Source: Caprimulgus europaeus
Lineage: Eukaryota > Chordata > Aves > Caprimulgiformes > Caprimulgidae
Length of the DNA: 64,000 bases
Assembly (NCBI GenBank): GCA_907165065.1
Contig: OU015525.1
Coordinates: 47,045,037 to 47,109,036 of the forward strand
Direction of reading: 5' to 3'
In this document: piece after piece, positions 38,222 to 48,776 of the stretch
How positions within the stretch are numbered: the first letter of the stretch is position 1
How the letters are laid out: each line of letters starts with the position of its first letter
Position numbers and translations under genes: made by a program
Notes under the pieces: model-generated
Told to the model about the DNA's origin: nothing
The model's database searches: none
What the model saw: only the letters and a program-made list of their open reading frames with translations

Positions 38222-40282
38222 AGCATAACTCCAAAAAACATGAACTATCTGAAGAAGAATACTGTTGTTACCTTCAGTGGATGCTCACGGCAGAAGAGCT
38301 AAGGAATATAAAAATATTCAGAGACTGGTAGTTCAAATGGCAAGTTATGACCATACTTTGTGGAGTAATGCTAAAGAAAAAAATGTTTCCCTTCTGTGTT
38401 CCTATTGACTAGCAACATGTACCGTGATAATTAGAAGTATATATTTCCTCTTACTCAGTATAGAAAAGAGCTTAATTTCTATGTTTCTTGTAAATTAAGA
38501 CATATTTTTTATTATTATTATTAGTATCTGTTTTAGTGGGACACAATTTTTTTGTCAGCTCTATCCTCAGGAGTGGATAAATTCTGAGATTATATCTATT
38601 TTTTACTGAATGGTTATAAGAGCTTTAAAAAACTCTGGAAAATAAATACCTCACAACAGCTACATACATTAAATACTTTTCACTTTTAGCAACACATTAA
38701 TTATTAAAGAACTCTTGAATTTCTATGGCAACAGCATACTTAGTAAGATCACATTATTCCCAGTTGCATGTATTAAGATGAGCTGCTGTTGCTGTCTTGC
38801 ACAATAACCAGTAACAACTGGTCACCTAAATCAGAAATTCCAATTTTTGTGGAAGAAAGTGGAACAAAACTCATATATTCTTAACCTTCACTTTACTGGC
38901 TTCTACCCTCAGAAGAATGAGTACTCTTAGCAACCACATATTCGGATTTTATCCGTTTTATTGGATACTCCATTCCAGCTGCTATTAGCATGGAGGTCTC
39001 AAGGGATTAACCACCCAGAAGACAGGCATGAGTCATTTGAAACCACTCTCTCTCTGTTGTAAAGTAAGTTTTATTTTATAATGAACAATTTAAAACATTA
39101 GTAATGCAAGTATCATTATGCAACTTGAGAGACGAAGGATAGTAACACTTTTCCTGCTACAAAATCATTGAGAAAGTAATAAAAAATCATGGATTGGGAA
39201 GTAATGTAATAGGAATTAAAATTATTTGTGCCCTTAAGGTACATTCGTTGATTAAACTGGCTTCTAAAATAAGTTTAGCAAGAAAGATAGAAATACAGAC
39301 TCTTGGATTTCCATGAAACTACTTCTTTGAGTTATATTTCTTTCTTTGATCACCTTTCAGTGAGGCAATATCCTTAACAAGAACCACAAAATGCTATATT
39401 GTTCTCAGTTTCATTGTCTTTGGAACATTTCAAACTTGTTTATTAGAATAACCTCAGTTGAAAATCAGACTTGTCTGACTTGATATAGCTGTCTCTTGGT
39501 GGCACTTCATGCACCCCTATGCTGTCCCCTATAACTACTATTGATCTCAAAGTAATGTTTAATTTGTTTTTTCTCTGTTAGGTAAAGAAAAATAAGGAAA
39601 TAAAGGAAAAAAATGATACCTTCCAGGACAAAAATTTGTTCCTCTGTCTCTGAATACTTTGGGAGAGGCTCAAATCACAAAACCTCTAAAATTAAAATTC
39701 TTAAAAATGTTTAAGAATAAGTGAACTCATAAGGAAGGCATGTATTCACATTGAATCTTTCTGCATAAAGGAAAAAGAAGAAAAAAATTTACTCCACCTA
39801 TGCTGAGGAATCACAAAAAGACTCCAGAAGACTTTCAATAATAAGGAGGAGGGTCAAAATCATTACTTTAAAGTCACTTTTAAGAGTTTATCCAAAGGGT
39901 AATGAAGTCAATAAAAAACCTAACCAACCCTTTCATTTGCTGCTCTTAATCTGGAGGATGTAAATAAACACAGGAAGTTAAGCACATTCTTGGAGACAAA
40001 AAAGCCAAAATTTCTCTTTTCATCTAGATAGTCTGGTTGGCAATATGATCCAGGTGCCACTTTAAATGAGATTTCTGAGATTACACTTTAAACTGCAGTG
40101 GCTGTTCAGAGAAAGAAGATACTACTAGTTTAAGCAGTAAAAACTCCCTTATGACTTAGGAAGGAATGAGTTCATTGCTGTAATAAGAAAACCTCACCAA
40201 ACAAAACCATTTATCCTGTAAAAAATGCACAGAATTCCAAATAAGAGAGAGATATAACTTCAAAGTCAATCTTAGTCATAAA

Positions 40283-40320
40283 CCCCCTCCTCTCCCCCCT
40301 GCTTCCCTTCCCTCCCCCCC
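40283..40320 (-). other. G-quadruplex motif (minus strand)
   Basis: Plus-strand C runs of 5, 6, 3, 3 and 7 are separated by loops of 6, 5, 2 and 1 bases. The minus strand thus carries five G runs, which fits the canonical quadruplex pattern. It is followed on the plus strand by an A10 run. Confidence 0.75.
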
Positions 40321-40658
40321 AAAAAAAAAAGCATCAAAATTGGAAGCATAGAAGAAAATTATCCTTGGTAGTGCCAAGCCCATCTTCATGAGGCATATTT
40401 GTAAGATTCTTGATTTTGCCCAAATCAGACTAATCAGCAAATCCCTACTCTCATTACAATTACACAAGCAGAAAAGATAAAGATAAAGATTAAGGTACAG
40501 AGTGAAGTAAAGGGTGTTCTTCTAATAAACAGGTAATTCCTCTCTGCTTAACTAAACCATTTTCTAGGTAAAAAAAATAAAATTAAATAAAAATTCCCAA
40601 AGAAATGAAAAAGATTAAAAACTTAGATCTGTAACACCAGTTACCAAAATTATAACAT

Positions 40659-40681
40659 CACACACACATACACACACACAA
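40659..40681. repeat. (CA)n microsatellite
   Basis: A short CA dinucleotide repeat with one T interruption. Confidence 0.9.
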
Positions 40682-43600
40682 AAGAATCTGTGGTATTTTT
40701 TAAGTCCCCTACTAGTTCATAGTAAATTATTTTTGTGGTGATTATAGTTTCATAATAAAATACAGCTAAAATTCTTTCCTCAGCTTTATCTCAAATAACT
40801 ACCTACTGCACTTGTTTATTTGAACTTAAAAAAGAGGGGGAAGGAAGGAGTCTATCTTCCTGAAGCAGCAAAATAGAAGTAACTTATTTTCTTTACAATT
40901 AATGTTATTTATCTCAGAAAGTTCCCAGTTTTGACTTGTCGCAGCCTGCCACATCAGCATATTTCATTCAGCTGCCAACTATGTTCTCAGTGTTCGGAAG
41001 AAATAGGTTCACATGAATGTGGAGAGAATCCAATGTCCAGACTGCAGATAATGCTCCTAATTAACCATTCCCAGGGGGGTGATGTGTGAAGAGTCACCAG
41101 TTTAACCCTGTTAAAATTATTTTCAAAGACTTCCCAGCATCTTTAGCCAAGGAATAAATAAAAAATGTCTTTGGAAGAAAATGTAATTGCTTTCAAGGAT
41201 TAAAATTTTAATCAGGAGTATTCAATTAGCAGTTAATGTTGAGATATACAGTTTACATTTTTATGCAAATGTACCATTCTTATATCCAGTCTTGAAGATA
41301 AAGGCAGTTCATAGCAAATGCGATTCTGTCTCTCAGTTCATCAAGTTAGTTATAATTTACTTTGAAGAATATTTTACACTTGCTACATTTGGAAGTGTGG
41401 AAATCAGTTAACTTTTGCACCTTCTGCTGTAATTAATCTTTGCGTTAGTTAAGTGAGGCAGCTCATAGCATTTTCCTCCCTGTGCATTTGGGGGTTTTAA
41501 AGAGATGTGACTAGCATAAAATAAATAAATAATTATGTCGCTTTGATTGATCAAAATAAAGCTTTAGTTATATGAAGTAGAATTTTGAGTTCATTAATAG
41601 AGATAGATTTCATTATCATGTATTTTTAAATTAGAAAATACTATGTTTATATATCTTGTTTGGGATTTGACAGTATATAAACAATCTATTAGTTAAAAAC
41701 TCCCCATAGGGCATGGATATGTATGAGACTATTTCCTAGTTTCTAATAAAGCTCTTGATTTTCTGATATATATCATACAATATGCTATTTTATCTTTGCA
41801 GTGTATTCAGTACACACCAGAAACTCAGAAATATAGTTAAATAATTTAATTTATCCTCAAAAACTGCAGGCAGTGACTGTTATAAATGACACAATCTATT
41901 CTTATGTAGAATCTAAGACAGATACATTTGTTCAAAAGCCTGAACAAGTAAGAATTCTACTGGAATTGGAAAGCTTTAGATCTAACCCTTCTTAATTGTC
42001 TAAATTATATTTCACTGTTATTTAGGTCTTAATGTTCCCATTTTTATTCAGAAATCTGACATGAATTTATCACCAAAGACATCAATCTATACAATTGAGC
42101 TTAAGCTTATTTTATCTCCTGAGAAATTGACCTTAGAAATGTCATTGTCTATAAGGCCATCACAGAGGAATTTACTCCTCTACAATCAAAATGAAACAAA
42201 CAAGCAAATAAGACATTTCCCTAACCATTACTTGTATCAAATCTCTAATTAAATACACATCAAAAAGTTTATGGAGTGATCAGCATTTTGATCACTGCCT
42301 TTTTGCTAAGGAGCTAAGTGCTTATAATTACTGAGTAAGGTTGATCAGGCACAAGGCTGATCTACACCAGGGTTGCTTTTGCTTTATGTAAATTAGAACT
42401 GATACAACAACCAGCAAGGCTTGTAATTGCTCTTTTCTTTTTTTTTCTTTTTTTTTTTTTCTTCTCAATATGGGCTGTCGATGACATTACTAAAAGCATA
42501 CATTTGTGGCACTATTTTGGAAAGGCAAGGTCATTAATAATCTCTTCACTGATTTCTTAATTAAGGATCCAATCAAGATCACATGAACATATAACAATGC
42601 ATATATATCAATGAATGTGCAGTCTCATTCAATAACATTAGAAGCTGAATAGAAATTATACTTCATCTGATTTTAATACTACTTTTGACATAGCCAGTTA
42701 CTGATGAAGCTCTGCAGTATGTTGACACCACAAAAGTGGGAAAACACAGGTTATGGTGGTCTCAGTGCATACAATGAGAAATAATACACTGAGGTTTGAA
42801 AAAGGAAGATTTTGTCGAATTTTTAGGATGCAATTCTTAACCTTCTATTAAATATTCTCTAAAAGGAAACGTGGCCACTCATTTTCTAAGTAATTTGAAA
42901 TATCTATGAACAAAACTTATGGAAGACTGCTCTGGAGGAAATATTCTTTGCCATGATATAGAGATATATTTTTATGAATGATGTTTTCCGTAAGGCCAAT
43001 GTTTGAAGTATAGTAGGCAACACTATATCACCTGCAGTCTTGCTAAAGCCATGAAGATGTTTGTAGCAAAAATTACAAGAATTAAGGAATATATTTAAAT
43101 TGCAAAAAATATTTTGACTTTATAACATTGAAGTATACAATAATATTTGCTTAATAGCAACAATTAACTCATGATGAAATTATGAAATGTCTTATACTTA
43201 AGATATGTGTGTATATATATTTATATAGTACACATGAATACACTCTATGTGAATAATTGCACGTGCTATGCTGTAACAAGAAAATATGAATTTACATTCT
43301 TCTATGAGTATTTTCTTCCTATACAATCATAATTTTGTTTTAGAATTCAATAATATTGAAATATAGATTAAGTATATGTTTCAGATATAATTTCAAAGGA
43401 ATCTGAGCTGTTTTACTGAACTTGTAGATGTGAAATAGAATTATTTATTCAAAGTTGGGAGAAATATATTTGAATTCTAACTGACGTTTCGTTAAACAAA
43501 TAAAGTATAGTGCCCACCTTCTTATTTTGTAGACTATTTTTAAGAGAAAAAAAAATGTTTCTTTTATGTTTCCTCTTAGAGGTACTGGTAATTTATAATC

Positions 43601-43949
43601 TATATATAAGACAATGTCCCAAATGGTTGCTTAGCAATACATTTTACACTAAAGGAACATTCTGAGGATTATTCTTTTTTTCTTTATAGAAAAAAGAGAA
43701 ACAAGGGAAGTAAAATCCAAAACTACCTGACAAATAGGAGAATTCAGGGAATTGGGGTTGAAAATATATAATGACTATGTCCTAAAACAGCATAGAGGAC
43801 TCACTTATTGAAGGTGAGCTATAGTAACACATGATACACAGACAGGTTTAACCACAGTAGCAGTATTGCCACCACACTTGAAGCCCTCTCATCATAATAC
43901 AATCACCAGAATAAAAAAGGCAGTCTTCACTGCAGATTGCCAACAAGTG

Positions 43950-44400
43950 TATATTTTTTATCTGTTCATGATGATAGGCATATGGGTAGGAGAACAGAGG
44001 TGTAGGGTCTTTGTTTGGGCAGGGCAAGTTTGGTTTACTGATCCTCTGACGTTAATCAGCCGAGAGGCTTCTGCTAAATTTACGTCACAGTGGTTCCATT
44101 TCTCAACACCCATCATTCGCTGCATGGTCTTTCTGGGGGCTGATGGGAGATAGGATGGTACACCCAATGCTGTATTTCCTGGCCTGGGTGTCTGCGAAGT
44201 TATTTTTGAGATGAGTCCCATCATCCAATTCAGTTCTTTCTAGGGTGCCATGTTACCACAGGACTTGCTCAGGATGATGTTTCAGGCAGCGCACCTTCCT
44301 TCTCACACTTTTTCTCTGCTTCAGCATGTGCTGAAGTTCTCCATGTGCTACAGTCCTTCAGGAAAAGTCTACTCCATTGTGGGTCTTACCTATAGCACCA
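43950..44400 (-). mobile_element. Possible decayed ERVL-like internal sequence
   Basis: On the minus strand a 43958-44224 frame is unusually motif-like for this AT-rich region, with residues such as RPGNTALGVPSYLPS, GVEKWNHCDVNLAEASRL and RGSVNQT. Just upstream on the same strand (about 44400 down to 44230) is a segment with CCCACAATGGAGTAGACTTT, CTGAAGGACTGTAGC and AAAGTGTGAGAAGGAAGG. This resembles sequence I associate with bird ERVL elements. No LTR borders it. The family assignment is from memory and uncertain; that it is old transposon DNA is more likely than not. Confidence 0.45.
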
Positions 44401-46161
44401 TGAATACCTACTCTACCATCTTCCTCCTCTATGCCTTTCCTTTTCCTTTCTGTTCTGTCTAGCCCTCACTCCCCAAATTCCCTCTTACCTATACTTACAA
44501 CAGCAACTAGGTCTATACATCCTCATGAACCACTATCCACTGATCCTTGACATATACACAGATACCTTTACCCATTCTGCGCCACCCTCACACATGTCTC
44601 TAAAAACAGTCAATAAGCTGGGCTCCATCGAAAAGTTGCACACTCCCCTGAAAAGGCTGGAGTGGAGTCAGACAGGCACTGGTATCTGACAAATAACAAA
44701 TTATCCAACAGTATATGGCCATTCTGAGCCACGTAGATGAAGAACTCAGTACTCTGACAGCAAGAGACAGTATTACAGCATAGCCCTGACACTTGAAAGT
44801 GGAAACAAACAATCTGCATTGAAGGGATTTAGAAACTCTAAGCACACTTCGTTTCCAAAGAAAATGTAAAGAAATTTGCCAGTAAATGACTACTATCACA
44901 TTTAGTACATAATTTTATATTTTTATTTTTTGGCCAACATTTTAAGCCATCAATTTTTCCAGGCCATTATCTGAAGTCTTATATACCTTAAGAAGATAAC
45001 GTAATTGCTGGCTATTACTGATACTTGTCATGGTTCAGTGGTCTAATAGATAGCTTATATTCTGCATCTCAAGCTCATAGGCCCTGACTTGCAGAACTAA
45101 ACCAGTTCAGCTACAGGGAGAAGGACTTAGATTTCCTTAAATGATTGTTTGAATGGTGTTTGAATGGAGAGCAGAACCAGAGATGATATACTGACCTGAC
45201 TTCTCTTTTCCCAGTTTATCTGCTGTGCGAGCTCTTGGAGTCCTCAACACAATGTCCCTAGAGAGGGAGAGGACTTGCTTTTAGTTATATACATCATTGT
45301 ATCGAGAAAAACTATTGATTCATTGAGTGTTTCAAAGACTACTCATGCCTATCCTGCTGATTGAAAAATTCTAATTCACAAATCTTTACTGGCAAATATT
45401 TACAAATAATTGATAGGTTATTTCCGTAGGCAATTTCTGGTTGTTTTTTGAATAGTGCATCCTAAATATGCAATTTTTATAGCTTCAAAACAACGCAGTT
45501 TCTTGTAATCTATGGAAGAAATTCAGGCATGAAGATTTGAATTGCTTAAGAACGTGCTGAGCAGTGTGTTCTACTTAAGACTTGGTAGACTTAGGATAAC
45601 ACGTATTTTAATTCACTGAAGTGCATTAATAAAGGTTGACAACAGCATCAACATGTAAGTACTGATTTGAGTGTTTAAGCTGGTATGTAGCTGAATCTAT
45701 GTTGCCAACACAATAAAAGTTCTATTGCCTAAGTGATACTCCAAGTTAATACTGAAGCCATCATTTAACGTTTTTATATACAGTACATATATATCAAACC
45801 TATTTCACAAAGTATCAATATATTCAGATATCAGATCAAGCTGGTTTTTATCTGACATTTGAATAAAGGAATAAGATGATTAATAAAACAATAAACAAAT
45901 AAATCAATAAACAAAACAACTGAGATTCTTCAGATATACCTTTTTACCTTATGAAGGACATCTCAGTTTTACACAACAAAAATTACTTCTTATCCCCACT
46001 AAATCATGCAAGTCAATGGTTATCCTACCTTACTGCACCAGTACAGAATCCATGCAGCATAGGGTTAAACTAGGTATGAAATCCAATGGGTGCTAACTCA
46101 GTCCCTCCATCCCTCCTCAAGACTTCAATATTACTATCCAGTTTCATTGTGAAGTAAATTA
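44401..46161. other. Unique AT-rich intergenic DNA
   Basis: No gene or recognised repeat. Overlapping minus frames at 44600-44899 have no motif support. It ends at the target-site duplication of the ERV derivative. Confidence 0.55.
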
Positions 46162-46166
46162 GAAGC
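46162..46166. repeat. Target-site duplication, left copy (GAAGC)
   Basis: GAAGC directly precedes the TGTCCC end of the element and recurs at 47972-47976 after its other end. With one more base (A) the match is 6 bp, but taking the TGT...ACA ends as LTR ends gives 5 bp. Confidence 0.85.
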
Positions 46167-46169
46167 TGT

Positions 46170-46216
46170 CCCGATCCGATGTCGGGATCATTCAAATATC
46201 CCGATCCGATGTCGGG
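46170..46216. repeat. Duplicated 17-bp hairpin at the LTR end
   Basis: CCCGATCCGATGTCGGG occurs at 46170-46186 and 46200-46216. Each copy is an imperfect palindrome (CCCGA/TCGGG stem). The outer copy forms the very end of the LTR, directly after its terminal TGT on the plus strand, where integrase would bind. The 5' LTR keeps only the inner copy (47292-47308). Confidence 0.9.
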
Positions 46217-46290
46217 GAAAGGTTTCGATATGTTCCCAAGAGCGAGATTAAGACACAAACGAGGTCAAATGCCGCATTCCCGAAACACCA

Positions 46291-46296
46291 TTTATT
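46291..46296 (-). promoter_or_regulatory. LTR polyadenylation signal AATAAA
   Basis: AATAAATGG on the minus strand within the 3' LTR, about 235 bp downstream of the TATA-like box. Its spacing suits the end of the R region. An identical signal lies at 47383-47388 in the 5' LTR. Confidence 0.65.
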
Positions 46297-46526
46297 ACCA
46301 AAAATAATAAGGAGGGTAGCGATAGGACAGAATGGAAAGAAAGATGGAAAAGAAGCCAGGAGTCGGGATAGGGCAGCAAGAATAGTCACCACCACGGGTC
46401 CAGCGGCGAGGCGACGGTGAAGGGGCGGGTGAGGAGGTCGTGGCGTGGTGCAGTCAGGTGGTCGTCCTCTCTGTCCCTCTTCTTCTCTCTCTTTCTTCCC
46501 GCTCTCTTGCTGCCCATGCAGGCCTT

Positions 46527-46535
46527 CCTTAAGTA
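46527..46535 (-). promoter_or_regulatory. LTR TATA-like box
   Basis: TACTTAAGG on the minus strand in a GC-richer part of the LTR; the identical site in the 5' LTR is at 47619-47627. It is the best candidate core promoter element in the U3. No start site can be proven from sequence. Confidence 0.4.
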
Positions 46536-46737
46536 CCCCTTCGAGGGCTGTAGTTACCATAGCAATGGCACGTCTCTTTGTGCCCCCCAGCACTGGGGCA
46601 GGGACATGTCCGGGCAGAAGACCTCCTGCGGTCAGGGCATTTCACAAGTCGTTTCCTTCTCAGTGGTCTCGTGAAAACAATCTTGCCAGTGATCTTGCAG
46701 ACAATCTTTGGGGCAAGATAATGGTGCTGCTCCTCAC

Positions 46738-47000
46738 ATCACCCCGTGGCTCAAAGATTGTCTTACAGGCAGGGTGCCTTCACAAGTCGGGGTTTCCAGA
46801 ACCCAGTGGTCTTGTGACCGTCCTTGCAAGCAATCTTGCAGACAATCTTTGAGGCAAGATAATGGTGCTGCTCCTCACATCACCCCGTGGCTCAAAGATT
46901 GTCTTACAGGCAGGGTGCCTTCACAAGTCGGGGTTTCCAGAACCCAGTGGTCTTGTGACCGTCCTTGCAAGCGATCTTTGAGACAGTGCAGTTCCTCACA
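46738..47000 (-). repeat. 141-bp U3 repeats including a third, diverged copy
   Basis: On the minus strand GAGCCACGGGGTGATGTGAGG occurs three times, with TGTGAGG starting at 47000, 46879 and 46738 (spacings 121 and 141 bp). The outermost unit has a ~20-bp net loss and several substitutions in its first third. The inner two match the pair in the 5' LTR (starts 47971 and 47830). The repeated unit contains both the LTR start and the tract just before it. Confidence 0.9.
46880..46893 (-). promoter_or_regulatory. Candidate polypurine tract before the 3' LTR
   Basis: GAGCCACGGGGTGA lies directly upstream (minus strand) of the 3' LTR start. It is only partly purine, but its position is that of the plus-strand primer. 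The same sequence precedes the other two TGTGAGG copies, at 47001-47014 and 46739-46752, and also occurs at 47831-47844. Confidence 0.45.
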
Positions 47001-47085
47001 TCACCCCGTGGCTCAAAGATTGCCATAAGACCCATGGTGGTTTTGAGAAAAGATAGTTGTTCAGAAAAGGTTGGAAAAGAGCACT

Positions 47086-47283
47086 TTAAATAATTTGCAA
47101 AACTGATGGTTTGGATTGGCGTACAACACGAATTTGTTTAACGCCATCAGGAGTAACAGTAGATATAAATTGCATGTTAGATACAACGCGTTGAATTAAT
47201 TGTATAAAACACGGGATAATACATGGTAAAAACATTAGCATTGCCAAACCACATAACAAATAAAATAAAACCCTCTTAACCAT
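47086..47283 (-). pseudogene. Env C-terminal remnant (membrane anchor and cytoplasmic tail)
   Basis: A 65-codon frame whose ATG spans the deletion junction (LTR ...GAATG joined to GTTAAGAGG). Only the codons after the Met come from env. Residues ~5-30 form a long hydrophobic segment with a Cys-rich border (FLPCIIPCFIQL), as in the membrane anchor of retroviral transmembrane Env subunits. About 35 residues of tail follow, then a stop. The surface subunit, fusion peptide and ectodomain are all absent, so no entry function remains. The Env identity is inferred from position just before the 3' LTR and from the anchor-plus-tail pattern. A transcript from the 5' LTR would run into this frame, but upstream ATGs in R/U5 make translation doubtful. 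Confidence 0.7.
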
Positions 47284-47971
47284 TCAAATATCCCGATCCG
47301 ATGTCGGGGAAAGGTTTCGATATGTTCCCAAGAGCGAGATTAAGACACAAACGAGGTCAAATGCCGCATTCCCGAAACACCATTTATTACCAAAAATAAT
47401 AAGGAGGGTAGCGATAGGACAGAATGGAAAGAAAGATGGAAAAGAAGCCAGGAGTCGGGATAGGGCAGCAAGAATAGTCACCACCACGGGTCCAGCGGCG
47501 AGGCGACGGTGAAGGGGCGGGTGAGGAGGTCGTGGCGTGGTGCAGTCAGGTGGTCGTCCTCTCTGTCCCTCTTCTTCTCTCTCTTTCTTCCCGCTCTCTT
47601 GCTGCCCATGCAGGCCTTCCTTAAGTACCCCTTCGAGGGCTGTAGTTACCATAGCAATGGCACGTCTCTTTGTGCCCCCCAGCACTGGGGCAGGGACATG
47701 TCCGGGCAGAAGACCTCCTGCGGTCAGGGCATTTCACAAGTCGTTTCCTTCTCAGTGGTCTCGTGAAAACAATCTTGCCAGTGATCTTGCAGACAATCTT
47801 TGGGGCAAGATAATGGTGCTGCTCCTCACATCACCCCGTGGCTCAAAGATTGTCTTACAGGCAGGGTGCCTTCACAAGTCGGGGTTTCCAGAACCCAGTG
47901 GTCTTGTGACCGTCCTTGCAAGCAATCTTGCAGACAATCTTTGAGGCAAGATAATGGTGCTGCTCCTCACA
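47281..47971 (-). repeat. 5' LTR of the ERV derivative (691 bp, 22-bp U5 end missing)
   Basis: Minus-strand LTR from TGTGAGGAGCAGC (47971) to ATCGGGATATTTGAATG (47281). It is identical by eye to 46189-46879. The last 22 bp found in the other LTR (46167-46188) are gone, along with the primer binding site that should follow. The TATA-like and AATAAA sites are kept. Confidence 0.93.
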
Positions 47972-47976
47972 GAAGC
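47972..47976. repeat. Target-site duplication, right copy (GAAGC)
   Basis: Follows the CTCCTCACA end of the element and matches 46162-46166. Confidence 0.85.
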
Positions 47977-48776
47977 AGATCCTAATTCAGTAATGACCAA
48001 AGGGCAATGCTGCTCAAAACAACGTTAACCCTTGAGATTTGAAATGTAGTCCATTCTTGCTTGTAGCAGTGCTTTTTAGAAATTTCTGAAGACTGTAAAA
48101 TCTTTTCTTCTCAGGTATGCGATAATAAGTGGCAGAGCCCTGATAAATTGTTTCTAACTCTTGGTTTATTAAAAGTAACCTTAGTTCTAATGTAATGATT
48201 TTATGTGATTTATGTAAGCAGTTCTTTGAATGGACATCACTGTGTTCTTCATTCAATTAGAAGGTGCTAGAAATCTCTTGATATAGTTATCTAACAGCAG
48301 AAATATTCCTCTTAGGGTAATACAAAATAATCCTATATTCGGTAACACTGAACACTTTGGCCTCATCCTTTCCAAAAGACATCTATCTTTGGGAAAAAAA
48401 GTTTAAAATTAGAAGATTAATCAGCTGACAAATTCTTAGGAAGGCAACTGTAACGTACCAAGTGATACTTAGCAACTGTAAAGGCCAAGGAATTAAGTGC
48501 TTCTCGTGATGCAATCATTTAAGAAGAACCAGCTATTAGAATATGACTAATCTCATTTCTCTAGCAGCTGAAAGGATCATTGCTAGCCTACTAATAGGGA
48601 GGAAGGGAACATAAGTTCATATAAACTTAGGAAGTGTTTTTTCTGCTTATGAAAACCACTTTATTCTAGGGATTTGATTGACTAATATGGCTAAGGTTAA
48701 CCTTATTGATCATCTTGCTTGAAACAAAAGACTGCCAACAGCCATAACTGCTACTCCAAAGGAGTAGCTGTTAGAG
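47977..48776. other. Unique AT-rich intergenic DNA
   Basis: About 800 bp between the ERV derivative and the minus-strand CR1. Nothing is recognised in it. Confidence 0.55.

Larger units (their letters stand above)
38222..43949. other. Unique AT-rich intergenic DNA
   Basis: No gene or recognised transposon. It holds a G-quadruplex-type tract at 40283-40320, a short CA repeat at 40659-40681 and a T/C-rich tract at 42431-42464. Open stretches (41187-41411, 42061-42252) show no motifs. Confidence 0.6.
46167..46879 (-). repeat. 3' LTR of the ERV derivative (713 bp)
   Basis: Reads on the minus strand from TGTGAGGAGCAGC (46879) to ATCGGATCGGGACA (46167). It contains two copies of a 141-bp repeat in U3 (unit starts at 46879 and 46738), a TATA-like TACTTAAGG (46527-46535), an AATAAA (46291-46296), and near the U5 end two copies of a 17-bp hairpin-forming sequence. 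It is complete, including the last 22 bp missing from the other LTR. Confidence 0.93.
46167..47971 (-). mobile_element. Young endogenous retrovirus derivative with large internal deletion
   Basis: A 1.8-kb element on the minus strand, ordered 5' LTR (47971 down to 47281), env tail (47280 to 47086), short 3' untranslated stretch, 3' LTR (46879 to 46167). It is bounded by GAAGC direct repeats and has TGT...ACA ends. The two LTRs are identical by eye over their shared ~690 bp, implying a recent insertion. The primer binding site, gag, pol and almost all of env are absent, as are the last 22 bp of the 5' LTR. The deletion must have occurred after, or during, the reverse transcription that made it, because a template without a primer binding site could not be copied. 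The Env tail suggests a betaretrovirus-like (ERVK-type) element, while a 5-bp duplication is less typical for that class. The class is left open. Confidence 0.93.

Noticed and set aside
46192-46593. A 133-codon minus-strand frame, repeated identically at 47284-47685, and plus-strand frames 46417-46674 and 46445-46852 with copies in the other LTR
   Set aside because: They lie within the LTRs across U3, R and U5. Duplication follows from LTR duplication, and the translations show no protein family. They are GC-rich chance frames.
46167-47971. Reading the ERV derivative as a plus-strand element
   Set aside because: The AATAAA, the TATA-like box, the env-tail frame and the tract before the LTR start all agree on the minus strand.
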